The notes: generated from the sequence alone by a model not told the origin. Counted from the stretch's first letter, positions 16,070-26,419 are shown. The stretch is DNA of 64,000 bases from Actinomycetales bacterium (GCA_002748155.1 PDRO01000003.1:1-64000); one strand, 5' to 3'. Numbers and translations: made by a program.

Positions 16070-17697
16070 ACGTTCAGGTCAGCGCACCCGGCCCCACCCA
16101 GGACGTCCGCCCGGTGCGCCGGGCACTGGTCTCGGTCTTCGACAAGAGCGGCCTGCCGGAGCTCGTCCGGGGGCTGCACGAGGCCGGCGTCGAACTGGTC
16201 TCCACCGGCGGCTCGGCTGCGCTGATCGCCGGCGCCGGGTTGCCGGTGACCAAGGTCGAAGACCTCACCGGCTTCCCCGAATGCCTCGAAGGCCGGGTCA
16301 AGACGCTGCACCCGAGCGTGCACGCCGGGCTGCTGGCCGATACCCGCAAACCCGACCACCTGGCCCAACTCGCCGGCCTCGACATCGCGCCGATCGACCT
16401 GGTCGTTGTCAACCTTTACCCCTTCCAGCAAACCGTGGCCTCAGGGGCCAGTGGTGATGAGTGTGTCGAGAACATCGACATCGGTGGTCCCGCGATGGTC
16501 CGGGCAGCCGCCAAGAACCACCCGAGCGTTGCGGTGCTCACCGATCCGGCGCAGTATGCCGAGGCGTTGGCTGCCGTGCGTGACGGCGGTTTCACCTTCG
16601 CTCAGCGACAACGGCTGGCGGCACATGCCTTCGCGCACACCGCGGCATACGACGTGTCGGTCGCGTCGTGGATGGGCGCCTCGTATGCCGAAACCTGCGA
16701 CGGCACCGGCTTCCCGGCCTTCCATGGTGCGACCTACCAGCGGGTGCAGGGATTGCGCTACGGCGAGAACCCACACCAGCAGGCCGCGCTCTACCGTGGC
16801 TGGCGGGCCGGCATCGCCTCCGGTGAGCTGCTGCACGGCAAGGAGATGTCCTACAACAACTACGTCGACTCGGACGCTGCCTTGCGGGCCTGCGGGGATC
16901 ACGGTGATCTGCCCACGTGCGCGGTCATCAAACACGCCAACCCGTGTGGCATTGCGGTCGGCGACGACATCGCCGAGGCCCACCGCAAGGCCCACGACTG
17001 CGACCCGGTGTCCGCCTTCGGCGGGGTCATTGCGGTCAACCGACCGGTGACTCTGGCGATGGCCGAGACGGTGGCCGACATCTTCACCGAAGTCGTCGTC
17101 GCACCTTCCTTCGACGACGACGCCTTGGCGGTACTCACCCGCAAGAAGAACATCCGGTTGCTGCGCGTTGACCCTGAAGCCATCGCCGCCACTCGGCCGG
17201 CCGTCGAAACCCGGGCGATCAGCGGTGGCCTGCTCGTGCAGAGCATCGACCGGTTGGACGCGGTCGTGACCGATGCTGGGCACGAAGTGACCGGGGGAGA
17301 CGACCCATCCGGATGGCGCCTGGCGGCCGGCCCGGCCGCCGACGACGCGACCCTGGCCGAGCTGGCCTTCGCCTGGCGAGCGGTGCGCGCGGCAAAGTCG
17401 AACGCCATCTTGCTGGCCCGTGACGGTGCCTCGGTAGGTATCGGGATGGGCCAGGTGAACCGGGTCGACTCCTGCCGGTTGGCCGTCGACCGGGCCGGCG
17501 CTGACCGGGCCCGGGGTGCAGTCGCGGCCAGCGATGCGTTCTTCCCGTTCGCCGACGGCCCGGGCATCCTCATCGCGGCCGGGGTGCGGGCTATCGTCCA
17601 GCCCGGCGGCTCGATGCGCGACCAGGAGACCATCGACGCCTGCATCGCTGCAGGAGTCACCCTCTACCTCACGGGCACTCGCCACTTCTTCCACTGA
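16066..17697 (+). CDS. purH: Bifunctional AICAR transformylase/IMP cyclohydrolase
   Basis: PurH carries out the last two steps to IMP. The GTG at 16066 overlaps the purN stop (GTGA), giving 543 residues, normal for the family. The N-terminal ~200 residues are the cyclohydrolase (MGS-like) domain with [26 protein letters not shown] and [17 protein letters not shown]. The rest is the transformylase domain with [28 protein letters not shown] (catalytic Lys-His) and the ending [15 protein letters not shown]. It works with the 10-formyl-THF supplied through FolD, encoded 1.4 kb downstream. The 3' end of the gene is the first unit of a short tandem duplication. Confidence 0.97.
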   Translation: MNVQVSAPGPTQDVRPVRRALVSVFDKSGLPELVRGLHEAGVELVSTGGSAALIAGAGLPVTKVEDLTGFPECLEGRVKTLHPSVHAGLLADTRKPDHLAQLAGLDIAPIDLVVVNLYPFQQTVASGASGDECVENIDIGGPAMVRAAAKNHPSVAVLTDPAQYAEALAAVRDGGFTFAQRQRLAAHAFAHTAAYDVSVASWMGASYAETCDGTGFPAFHGATYQRVQGLRYGENPHQQAALYRGWRAGIASGELLHGKEMSYNNYVDSDAALRACGDHGDLPTCAVIKHANPCGIAVGDDIAEAHRKAHDCDPVSAFGGVIAVNRPVTLAMAETVADIFTEVVVAPSFDDDALAVLTRKKNIRLLRVDPEAIAATRPAVETRAISGGLLVQSIDRLDAVVTDAGHEVTGGDDPSGWRLAAGPAADDATLAELAFAWRAVRAAKSNAILLARDGASVGIGMGQVNRVDSCRLAVDRAGADRARGAVAASDAFFPFADGPGILIAAGVRAIVQPGGSMRDQETIDACIAAGVTLYLTGTRHFFH

Positions 17698-17753
17698 CGG
17701 CGGCCACCCTGTTCCACTGACGGCGGCCACCCTGTTCCACTGACAGCGGTCAC
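17689..17753. repeat. 23-base tandem duplication at the purH stop codon
   Basis: The unit TTCCACTGACGGCGGCCACC plus CTG occurs at 17689-17711 and exactly again at 17712-17734, followed by a diverged partial third copy at 17735-17753 (TTCCACTGACAGCGGTCAC). The first copy includes the last codon and TGA stop of purH. This looks like replication slippage; copy number may vary between strains. No hairpin was found in the unit. Confidence 0.85.
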
Positions 17754-17791
17754 TGCACGCGGGGCATCGGACTCGTCCGGCCCTCCCATCC

Positions 17792-17880
17792 GGGAGTAAG
17801 CGCTTGCCTGGTCACAAATCCCGTGACTCAGAACAGGCCACGGTTGACTCGCCGGATAAGAGTGCGATTCTGCGCATAGG
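17792..17880 (+). repeat. Dispersed ~90-base intergenic repeat, copy A
   Basis: This stretch aligns without gaps to copies at 25164-25253 (same strand) and 26332-26419 (opposite strand). Shared blocks are GAGTAAGCGCTTG, CAAATCCCGTGACTC, and CGGTTGACTCGCC placed exactly 50 bases after GAGT in all three copies. Copy A stands alone between purH and a convergent lipoprotein gene; it codes for nothing recognisable. The palindrome AAGCGCTT is in each copy. See the findings for the possible link to the DUF559 gene. Confidence 0.75.
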
Positions 17881-17907
17881 ACAACGACCGGCCGGGTGCA
17901 GCCGGGC

Positions 17908-18903
17908 CTACTCGTAGAGCACGTATTCCGGGCGAGGCGTGAGGGCGAGCACCTGCTCGGGCGTCATCAGCGGTCCGTGCCTGCGGTCCTCTTCGAAGAA
18001 GAGCTTGAAGCCCTTATGCACATGGGGCGGGGTGACCGCGACGACCCTGTTCCAGGTAGCTGTCTTGGCTCCAGGGCTGCCGATGCCGTCGACCGAGACG
18101 ATCAAGGTCACGCCGGGATGGGGACGCAACTGCTCGGGGTTGCGCACGATCGAGGTATGCAGCTGGTGATAGAGCAGCACCTTCTCGGGTAGCTGGTGGG
18201 TGGCCACCAGGTCTGACACCCAGGCCGCGATCTCGTCGAGCTCAGCGCCGGTCGTCGAGCCGTAAACCCGGCCGGGGATCTGGCCGGCCTTGACCGCCCA
18301 TTCCGGGTCGAGCGCCAGCCCGACATCGGGCTCGCGCAGCCACCGTTCCCAGGCTTTGACCTCATCGAGAAAGGCCGCCCGTCCCGGCTGGATGTTGAGC
18401 AGCAGGATCCCTTGGCGCCGACGGGCTGCTTCGAGGTGGCGTTGCACGATGGCTTCGTCGATCCGGCTCCGGAAGAGCCCGTCCTTGCCGGGACGCCTGT
18501 GCACCACTGTCGCGATGAGCTCGAGCACCGGCAGGGGGGTGCGGCTACCGGCATACTCCAAGCCGAGTTGCTCGATCTCCGTCACTCGCTCGTCGAGGTC
18601 GCCGATGCCGAGCCGACCCATGCTGGGCGCCCCGGGCAACCCCGCATAACCGACGAGCCGATGCTCCGGGAAAACCACAGTGCCACCACGCGGTAGCGGG
18701 TGGGTCGTGGGTGAGGGTGGAGCGAGCGAAGTCGTGGTCGCGGTGACCTCGGACGGTAGTGGGGCCGCGTCTGCTGCCTCCGTGGTGGTGCTGTGAGTTG
18801 CCGGTGCGTTCGCCGAAACGGATCCGGCACACGCGGCCAACCCCAGCGACACGAGCAGCGCGACAACTCCCCGAAGACCCGCTTCGGTCTTTTGTTTGCT
18901 CAT
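17908..18903 (-). CDS. Predicted lipoprotein of unknown function
   Basis: The ATG at 18903 gives 331 residues; a GTG at 18939 would add 12. The start MSKQKTEAGLRG, a hydrophobic stretch and the lipobox LGLAACAGS mark a lipoprotein signal with the lipidated Cys at ~25. A Thr/Ser/Pro-rich linker follows, then a ~260-residue soluble domain with VGYAGLPGAPSMGRLG, LLLNIQPGRAAF, DVGLALDPEWAV and EKVLLYHQLHTSIVR. The pattern of alternating strands and acidic ends resembles a TIM-barrel hydrolase-like fold found in actinobacterial lipoproteins, but no active site can be named. It is convergent with purH and probably sits on the outer face of the membrane. Confidence 0.75.
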   Translation of the reverse strand: MSKQKTEAGLRGVVALLVSLGLAACAGSVSANAPATHSTTTEAADAAPLPSEVTATTTSLAPPSPTTHPLPRGGTVVFPEHRLVGYAGLPGAPSMGRLGIGDLDERVTEIEQLGLEYAGSRTPLPVLELIATVVHRRPGKDGLFRSRIDEAIVQRHLEAARRRQGILLLNIQPGRAAFLDEVKAWERWLREPDVGLALDPEWAVKAGQIPGRVYGSTTGAELDEIAAWVSDLVATHQLPEKVLLYHQLHTSIVRNPEQLRPHPGVTLIVSVDGIGSPGAKTATWNRVVAVTPPHVHKGFKLFFEEDRRHGPLMTPEQVLALTPRPEYVLYE

Positions 18904-19051
18904 CGATGTCACTATCTGTGTGGAGACCGGGTTGCCCACGATAGGTCAACTCAGCACCGCGCGCGGTCCAGGCGTTTCGGCGCGTCGGGGTTGCATGCGG
19001 GTGCACAGTACTCGTGGGAGGATGCAGGCACGTTGACATAGGAGAAACTCA

Positions 19052-19921
19052 GTGACCGCGCAGATCCTCGACGGCCAGGCAAGCCTCGCGCAGATCAAGA
19101 CGGAGTTGGCAGCCCGAGTGGCCGCGCTCGCCGAACGGGGCATCGTTCCCGGACTCGGCACTGTGCTTGTCGGCGACGACCCGGGCAGCACCTGGTATGT
19201 CGGGGCCAAACACCGCGATTGTGCCGAGCTCGGCATCGACAGCATCCGCCGTGATCTGCCGGCGTCAGCCAGTCAGGCCGAGGTCGAAGCGGTGATCGAC
19301 GAACTCAACGCCGATCCGCGCTGCACCGGATTCCTCGTGCAACAACCGACGGGGCTGGACGAGTTGGCCTTACTCTCCCGGGTCGACCCGGCAAAGGACG
19401 TTGACGGTCTTCACCCGATGAATCTCGGCTGGCTCGTGCTCGGGCGGTCGGCGCCCTTGCCCTGCACCCCGATGGGCATCGTCGAATTGTTGCGCCGCTT
19501 CGACGTGCCGATCGCCGGTGCCCGGGTCTGCGTGTTGGGCCGTGGCCTCACCGTTGGCCGTCCGCTCGGGCTGATTCTGACCCGACGCAGCGAGAACGCT
19601 ACGGTCACGTTGTGCCACACCGGCACTCAGGACTTGGCCGCGCAGACCCTCGGGGCCGATATCGTCGTTGCCGCTGCGGGAGTCCCGGGCATAGTGACCG
19701 CCGACATGATCGCTCCCGGGGCCGTGGTGCTCGACGTGGGAGTGAGCCGGGTGACCGACCCGGACACCGGCACGTCCCGGGTCGCCGGTGATGTCGCGCC
19801 CGAAGTTGCCGAGGTCGCCGGCTGGGTCAGCCCCAATCCGGGAGGTGTTGGACCGATGACCCGGGCGATGCTGTTGCGCAACGTCGTCGAGGCAGCTGAG
19901 AGGCGGGCGACGCGGGCGTGA
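19052..19921 (+). CDS. folD: Methylene-THF dehydrogenase/methenyl-THF cyclohydrolase
   Basis: FolD converts 5,10-methylene-THF to 10-formyl-THF, the donor used by PurN and PurH. The GTG at 19052 follows AGGAGAAA, giving 289 residues. Motifs: the catalytic [16 protein letters not shown] (Tyr and Lys), [11 protein letters not shown], the folate-binding [25 protein letters not shown] and the NADP-binding [14 protein letters not shown]. The ending [16 protein letters not shown] is also typical. It overlaps the DUF3017 gene by 4 bases, an arrangement common in actinobacteria. No folate riboswitch is visible upstream. Confidence 0.97.
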   Translation: MTAQILDGQASLAQIKTELAARVAALAERGIVPGLGTVLVGDDPGSTWYVGAKHRDCAELGIDSIRRDLPASASQAEVEAVIDELNADPRCTGFLVQQPTGLDELALLSRVDPAKDVDGLHPMNLGWLVLGRSAPLPCTPMGIVELLRRFDVPIAGARVCVLGRGLTVGRPLGLILTRRSENATVTLCHTGTQDLAAQTLGADIVVAAAGVPGIVTADMIAPGAVVLDVGVSRVTDPDTGTSRVAGDVAPEVAEVAGWVSPNPGGVGPMTRAMLLRNVVEAAERRATRA

Positions 19922-20184
19922 GCTGGCGCGGCCTGCGCCGACTAGGCCCGTGGTGGCTGGTCGCCGTGGCGGGATTGACCGGCCTCGTGCTCGTCGGACT
20001 GCACATGGTGCGTTTCGGGGGCTACTTCATGAGTGCCGCGTTGCTGCTCGGCGCGGCGATGCGCGCGCTGCTTTCGAGGCCCGGCGGTCTGGCCGTCCGC
20101 CGCAAGTGGGTCGACGTGGTCAGCTTGCTGACCCTCGGGACCGCACTCCTGGTTGCCGTGGCCCTCGTCCGCCTCGACGTCTGA
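19918..20184 (+). CDS. DUF3017 small membrane protein
   Basis: The GTG at 19918 overlaps folD by 4 bases. The 88-residue protein has three hydrophobic segments (~residues 12-30, 35-50 and 68-85) and the family pattern [27 protein letters not shown] and [12 protein letters not shown]3017 proteins are restricted to actinobacteria and often follow folD; their role is unknown. Translation is coupled to folD. A strong bidirectional hairpin 30 bases downstream separates it from mdh. Confidence 0.8.
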   Translation: MSWRGLRRLGPWWLVAVAGLTGLVLVGLHMVRFGGYFMSAALLLGAAMRALLSRPGGLAVRRKWVDVVSLLTLGTALLVAVALVRLDV

Positions 20185-20213
20185 CCGCGCCTCGAGTCAT
20201 CCCGGAACACACG

Positions 20214-20242
20214 AGGGGTATGCCGCGTCGCGGCATACCCCT
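20214..20242. terminator. Bidirectional hairpin between DUF3017 and mdh
   Basis: A 14-base arm (AGGGGTATGCCGCG) and its perfect complement (CGCGGCATACCCCT) are separated by a single T, so ~12 pairs can form around a small loop. The genes on both sides point toward it, so it can end both transcripts. There is no T-run, as is common in this group. Each arm contains the octamer GTATGCCG/CGGCATAC that is over-represented in the window. Confidence 0.75.
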
Positions 20243-20260
20243 GCGGTCGGTCGGGAATGC

Positions 20261-21238
20261 TCAGATGAGGCCGAGCTCCTTGACCTGGTCGCGCTCGGAC
20301 TCCAGGCGGGCGGCCGAGGCCATGATGCGCTCCTTGGAGAAGTCGCTGAGCTCGATGCCCTGGACGATCTCGTACGAGCCGCCCGAGCAGACGCACGGGA
20401 AACTCGAAATGATGCCGTCCGGGACCCCGTAAGAACCGTCGGTCGGCACCGACATCGACACCCAGTCGCTCGCGCCGAGCACCCAGTCGCGCATGTGGTC
20501 GATCGTCGCGTTGGCTGCTGACGCCGCCGAAGACAGGCCGCGGGCCTTGATGACCGCGCCACCGCGGGTAGCTACGGTCGGGATGAAGGTGTCGGTGATC
20601 CACGTCTCGTCGACCAGGTCTGCAGCGATCTTGCCGTCGACCTTGGTGTTGTACAGGTCGGGATACATCGAGTCGTCGTGGTTACCCCAGATCGCGAGGT
20701 TGCTGATCGCGTCGACGGATACGCCGAGCTTTTGGGCCAGCTGGGTTTTGGCGCGGTTGTGGTCGAGGCGGGTCAGCGCGTTGAAGCGCTCGCGGGGGAT
20801 GTCGGGAGCGTTGCTCATCGCGATGAGCGCGTTGGTGTTGGCCGGGTTACCCGTGACGAGCACCTTGATGTCGTCGGCAGCTCCCTTGTTGAGTGCAGCG
20901 CCCTGACCGGTGAAGATCGCCCCGTTGGCGGCGAGCAGGTCGGCCCGGTCCATGCCTTCTTTGCGGGGCATCGCACCGACGAGCAACGCAATATTGGCTC
21001 CGTCGAAAACCTGCTCCGCGTCGTCGCCGATCTCAACGCCCGCGAGGGTCGAGAATGCGCAGTCGTCGAGCTCCATGACGACACCCTCGAGCGCCTTCAA
21101 CGCCGGGGTGATTTCGAGCAGCCTCAGCTGGACAGGGGTATCCGGCCCGAGCAGGGCCCCGCTGGCGATGCGGAACAGCAGGCTGTAGCCGATCTGGCCG
21201 GCGGCGCCGGTGACGGCCACCTTGACTGGGGTGCTCAC
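20261..21238 (-). CDS. mdh: Malate dehydrogenase
   Basis: Mdh oxidises malate to oxaloacetate with NAD in the TCA cycle. The GTG at 21238 follows AGGAGAGA, giving 325 residues. It belongs to the cytosolic-type group: [20 protein letters not shown] (NAD-binding), [15 protein letters not shown] (substrate arginine loop), [26 protein letters not shown] (catalytic Asp-Arg region) and [13 protein letters not shown] (catalytic His). It ends [30 protein letters not shown], normal for actinobacteria. It is monocistronic; icd lies 1.6 kb away on the other strand, with the sdh operon further on. Confidence 0.97.
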   Translation of the reverse strand: MSTPVKVAVTGAAGQIGYSLLFRIASGALLGPDTPVQLRLLEITPALKALEGVVMELDDCAFSTLAGVEIGDDAEQVFDGANIALLVGAMPRKEGMDRADLLAANGAIFTGQGAALNKGAADDIKVLVTGNPANTNALIAMSNAPDIPRERFNALTRLDHNRAKTQLAQKLGVSVDAISNLAIWGNHDDSMYPDLYNTKVDGKIAADLVDETWITDTFIPTVATRGGAVIKARGLSSAASAANATIDHMRDWVLGASDWVSMSVPTDGSYGVPDGIISSFPCVCSGGSYEIVQGIELSDFSKERIMASAARLESERDQVKELGLI

Positions 21239-21460
21239 GGTCTCTCCTGACGACGGTGGGTGAAGGTCAATCTGACGCTATCAGCCGGGCCGGGCGAGCC
21301 CGCAGGGTGCTTCGGACCTGGGGCTATGCCGTCGGTCACGGACTGGTTCCCGGCGGGACGCGGCCGGCCACCGGTCGTGATCGTTCGTGGCAGGTCGACG
21401 GCTACCGGAGCCGGTCGCCAGGGTCCGCGAGATGCCGCGGCGATAGGTGCGGCGTCGGCG

Positions 21461-21919
21461 TCATGACGTGGTGAGGGTCAACACGCAAAGGCGAGCCAAT
21501 GCCCCGAGGGCGCCGGCCCACAGCAAGCTGGTGAAAGTGCCGATGATGAAACGTTCGGCCGTTCCGTGTGTCGCCCCGCGCAGCTCGGCGAACCGTCCCA
21601 GGCCTTTGAGCGCGACTACCACGGCGATGGACTCAGGCCAGCCGGCGACCAGCCCGAGAAACACGGCCGACCGCTCGAGCCGCCCGATCGCCCGCCCGCC
21701 GCCGAGGACGTTGGTGGGTGCGTGGACGCCAGCTCCCGGGTCGGCAGACTGCGGGCTGTTTCCTCCGGGCGGACCCGGCTCGTGTGCCGATTCTCCGAAT
21801 GTCGCGCCGGCGCGCTCGACCCGATGCAGCACCCAGTTGGTCAAGGGGCTGCCGACCAGCACGGCCAACAGACCCAAGGTGGGGACGGCGGCCCCGGCCA
21901 AGGCCTCGAAGACGGTCAT
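21461..21919 (-). CDS. Small membrane protein paired with SatD-like gene
   Basis: The ATG at 21919 overlaps the stop of the SatD-like gene (ATGA). The 152-residue protein has a hydrophobic N-terminal segment (AVPTLGLLAVLVGSPLTNWVLH), a Pro/Gly/Ser-rich linker, then GRLERSAVFLGLVAGWPESIAVVVALKGLGRFAEL and ERFIIGTFTSLLWAGALGALA-type membrane helices. The pattern GRxERxxVxxxxxxG...A..KsxxRFxEL is shared with membrane proteins encoded beside SatD in other Gram-positives. Function is unknown; coupling to the regulator-like gene suggests a joint role at the membrane. Confidence 0.65.
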   Translation of the reverse strand: MTVFEALAGAAVPTLGLLAVLVGSPLTNWVLHRVERAGATFGESAHEPGPPGGNSPQSADPGAGVHAPTNVLGGGRAIGRLERSAVFLGLVAGWPESIAVVVALKGLGRFAELRGATHGTAERFIIGTFTSLLWAGALGALARLCVLTLTTS

Positions 21920-22560
21920 TGCAGAGGTCTACCGTCGGCCACCGACAAGTGATGTTCGGCCAGTTCACGGGCGCGCCCCTGGTCGGCCCAATCAGCCCGG
22001 CGTACGCGCTGTGAGATCGCTGAGGGGGTGACCTGAAGCAGGTCGGCGATCTCGCGCTGGCTGTGGCCCTGATCGAGTAGGTCGCACACTTCCCAGCCTT
22101 CCGGTGAGCGACGCTCGATGATCCGCGCGAGGAGCACGAGTGCATGCTCGGCCAGCACGGCATGTGTGCGACGTTCCGAGCGCTGGATAGGCTCGGGCGG
22201 TTCCGGGTGCTCCGGCCCCGGACCGGGACGCACGGCGAGTGGGGTGCTGGTTGTCGCCGCTTCGACCGCGTGCCGGGCGCCGATGAAGGCCGGTCCCCGC
22301 CCAGCGCGGGCCGACACGGGCAGGGGCTTCTGGACCGGTCCGATGCCGATCCCGACCCGCCAGTGACCATGCCGCAACAACGCGACGATCACCGTGAGCA
22401 CGGCGCTCGGCTCGGCGAAGACCCCTTGGATCTCATCGCCTGCGGTCCGTTCGAAGGCGCGATCATTGTTATCGCACAGGGGAACGACGACGGCGAGGGC
22501 TTCGGGCACGAGGTCGGCTGACCGGCGGCTGCCGATCTGGTCTGCTGTGATGACGAACAG
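21916..22560 (-). CDS. SatD-family protein with C-terminal helix-turn-helix
   Basis: The coding frame holds the SatD start FVITADQIGSRRSADLVPE, a central part (AGDEIQGVF, RVGIGIGPV, RGPAFIGARHAVE) and a C-terminal helix-turn-helix HSQREIADLLQVTPSAISQRV. The N-terminal part is cyclase- or nucleotide-binding-like in family descriptions, and the end should bind DNA. The start is odd: no ATG, GTG or TTG lies at the expected place, but a CTG at 22560 sits 5 bases after AGGAG. A longer form from a GTG near 22635 is the alternative. It is followed by a coupled membrane protein gene. It probably regulates itself through the AT-rich region upstream. Confidence 0.65.
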   Translation of the reverse strand: MFVITADQIGSRRSADLVPEALAVVVPLCDNNDRAFERTAGDEIQGVFAEPSAVLTVIVALLRHGHWRVGIGIGPVQKPLPVSARAGRGPAFIGARHAVEAATTSTPLAVRPGPGPEHPEPPEPIQRSERRTHAVLAEHALVLLARIIERRSPEGWEVCDLLDQGHSQREIADLLQVTPSAISQRVRRADWADQGRARELAEHHLSVADGRPLQ

Positions 22561-22568
22561 GCTGACTC

Positions 22569-22628
22569 CTTTACTCAGATAGATGAAGGATAACAGATAA
22601 ATAGGCAGCAGTGAAGGTTTAAGACTTA
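22569..22628 (-). promoter_or_regulatory. AT-rich operator-like region before SatD-like gene
   Basis: About 60 bases of roughly 38% GC lie in a ~67% GC neighbourhood. On the minus strand the words TTATCTGTTATCC and TTCATCTATCTGAG follow each other, so ATCTGTTATC / ATCTATCTG form imperfect direct repeats just before the ribosome site AGGAG. Their position matches an autoregulatory site for the helix-turn-helix at the end of the SatD-like protein. No proof beyond position and composition. Confidence 0.45.
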
Positions 22629-22757
22629 CGTCCACCCGCTTGCCGTGAGGGGCCTCGACCGTCCTCCCGGCGTCGGCGTCCGCACTACGCGCCCGGTCCA
22701 GACCGCACCGTGTCGACGAGGCCATCGGCGGTCTGGCGTGTCGCCTCGGCGACCGAT

Positions 22758-22787
22758 TTGACCTAAGTGTCTTGATGTCAAGATAAT
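22758..22787 (+). promoter_or_regulatory. icd promoter with overlapping palindromic operator
   Basis: TTGACC (22758-22763) and GATAAT (22782-22787) with an 18-base spacer form a good vegetative promoter (AGATAA with 17 is equivalent). The palindrome TCTTGA-TG-TCAAGA (22770-22783) fills the spacer and touches the -10 box, so a dimeric regulator bound there would block RNA polymerase. The start codon of icd is ~85 bases downstream. The regulator is unknown. Confidence 0.65.
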
Positions 22788-22869
22788 TTGTCCAGGTGTC
22801 CTGCCGGGCTCGCGAAGCCGCCTGACGCGGGCCCGAGACGGTGCGATGTGGCTACTGACTGGAGAACAA

Positions 22870-25089
<2,220 letters not shown>

Positions 25090-25107
25090 CGAGGTTTGCT
25101 GTTCTGA

Positions 25108-25124
25108 CAGGACTTGCCGTCCTG
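25108..25124 (+). terminator. Weak hairpin after icd
   Basis: CAGGAC and GTCCTG flank the five-base loop TTGCC 18 bases after the icd stop codon. Six pairs without a T-run make only a weak terminator, though factor-dependent ending is normal in this group. Confidence 0.4.
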
Positions 25125-25163
25125 ACGGTGCTCGACGAGAGACGGTGACAGTCGACCCACCCA

Positions 25164-25253
25164 GCGAGTAAGCGCTTGACTGTGCAGATATCCCGTGACT
25201 CGGCCCAGGTCGCGGTTGACTCGCCGCACGACTGTGCGGTTCTCTGCGAGAGG
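25164..25253 (+). repeat. Dispersed ~90-base intergenic repeat, copy B
   Basis: It aligns without gaps to copy C, with about 51 of the first 60 bases identical by hand count, and less closely to copy A. It contains GCGAGTAAGCGCTTGACTG, TCCCGTGACTC and GGTTGACTCGCC. The end holds a perfect hairpin, CCGCAC-gact-GTGCGG (25224-25239). It lies ~105 bases before the DUF559 gene; copy C lies 17 bases after that gene in the opposite direction, so the two bracket the gene as inverted repeats. Confidence 0.8.
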
Positions 25254-25358
25254 AGCCGACGACTCCAATCCTGTCCGGGGTCGCCAGGGCTTGACCGGAC
25301 CGGCTGAGGCTGTGGAAAACCCACGGCGTCGGCCACGGGTCCGTGCCACGCTCCGGTC

Positions 25359-26315
25359 ATGCCACCGCCACTTCCCAGTGACCGCACAAGCCGGCGCCGA
25401 CTCACCGCGGACCTCGACGGGCCGATCACTCGCCGGGCCGCGCTGTCGGCCGGCATCAGCGACCGGGAGCTTCAGGGTCCCCGGTTCCGGCGGCTGTTCC
25501 ACGGTGTCTACGTGCCGGCCGCGTTGCCGATGACTCCGGCGCTGTGGGTGTGGGCGGCCAGGCTGGTAGGGCCGAAAGACAGCTTCGCGGCATACCACTC
25601 GGCTGCTCGGCTGCTCGGAGGTGTCGTGCCCGATAGCGCGACTACGCACCTGGGCACGTCATCGGCACGGCAGTCTCGGGTGTCCGGACTGCTCCTACAC
25701 CGGTATGCCGCCCGCCCCGCCCTCGTCGACGTCGACGGTCAGCCGTGCACCGACGCGCCCCAGACCTTCCGAGATCTCGCCGGCCACCTCGAGCTGGTCG
25801 ACCTGGTCGTGCTCGGGGACAGTCTGGTCAGGGTCGGGCGGGTCACGCCGGAGCAGCTGCGAGAAGCCGTGGCGACCCCGGGCCGGTGGGCGGCGGCAGC
25901 CGGCCGGGCCGCGGCATACGTGCGCGCCGGCGTCGACTCCCCGCCGGAAAGCCGACTCCGGATGCTCTGCGTGCTCGCCGGGCTGCCCGAACCGGTCGTC
26001 GGTCTCGTCGTGCAGGACCGCACGGGGCGGATCCGGCGACTGGACCTCGCGTGGCAGGCGGCCCGGGTTGCCCTCGAATACGACGGGCGACACCACATCG
26101 AGCGCGAGGCGCAGTGGGTCGGTGACCTGCGCCGCCGGGAGGACCTGGAGCGAGACTGGCGCTTCGTCGTGGTCACCGGCCCCGACCTGTTCCGGACTCC
26201 AGGACAGACGGTGAATCGGATCGTCGCGACGCTCGGGGAGCAGCGACTCGTCGTGCCGCGGATCCGTCCCGATTGGCGGCGCTACTTCCCGGAGCGGGGG
26301 TCCTACTTGGCCTGA
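25359..26315 (+). CDS. DUF559 endonuclease-domain protein with AbiEi-like N-terminal region
   Basis: The ATG at 25359 lies 6 bases after CACGCT, so the transcript may be leaderless; the protein is 318 residues. Residues ~20-55 (ITRRAALSAGISDRELQG, FHGVYV) resemble the winged-helix start of AbiEi-type proteins. The last ~110 residues are a DUF559 fold related to Vsr and PD-(D/E)XK nucleases: SPPESRLRML, RLDLAWQAARVALEYDGRHH (acidic residues of the active site), RREDLERDWRFVVVTG. Such genes are scattered in many actinobacterial genomes with unknown role. Here it is bracketed by inverted copies B and C of a repeat found also at 17792, which suggests a mobile or self-maintaining unit. Confidence 0.75.
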   Translation: MPPPLPSDRTSRRRLTADLDGPITRRAALSAGISDRELQGPRFRRLFHGVYVPAALPMTPALWVWAARLVGPKDSFAAYHSAARLLGGVVPDSATTHLGTSSARQSRVSGLLLHRYAARPALVDVDGQPCTDAPQTFRDLAGHLELVDLVVLGDSLVRVGRVTPEQLREAVATPGRWAAAAGRAAAYVRAGVDSPPESRLRMLCVLAGLPEPVVGLVVQDRTGRIRRLDLAWQAARVALEYDGRHHIEREAQWVGDLRRREDLERDWRFVVVTGPDLFRTPGQTVNRIVATLGEQRLVVPRIRPDWRRYFPERGSYLA

Positions 26316-26331
26316 GGTCGCTGGGCCTGAC

Positions 26332-26419
26332 TCGTGCGCATATGTGAACAATCGCGCGGCGAGTCAACCGAGCCCGGTGCGGAGTCACGGGATTTGTGCA
26401 CTGTCAAGCGCTTTCTCGC
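26332..26419 (-). repeat. Dispersed ~90-base intergenic repeat, copy C (inverted)
   Basis: On the minus strand it reads GCGAGAAAGCGCTTGACAG, CAAATCCCGTGACTC, GGTTGACTCGCC at the same spacing as copies A and B. Its outer edge (CCAGCGAG) equals that of copy B, so the DUF559 gene is enclosed by terminal inverted repeats ~1.26 kb apart, outer edge to outer edge. Confidence 0.8.

Larger units (their letters stand above)
22561..22869. other. 309-base divergent intergenic region satD-icd
   Basis: The left part (22569-22628) is a strikingly AT-rich patch with repeated ATCTG/TTATC words, described separately as a likely operator. The right part holds the icd promoter with an overlapping palindrome. 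The middle (22630-22750) is GC-rich, with no gene or clear hairpin seen. Confidence 0.6.

Noticed and set aside
16441..17730. 429-codon minus-strand frame antisense to purH, and similar long frames antisense to gltB, trpE and sdhA
   Set aside because: They are mirror frames of strongly conserved genes in GC-rich DNA, with no motifs of their own.
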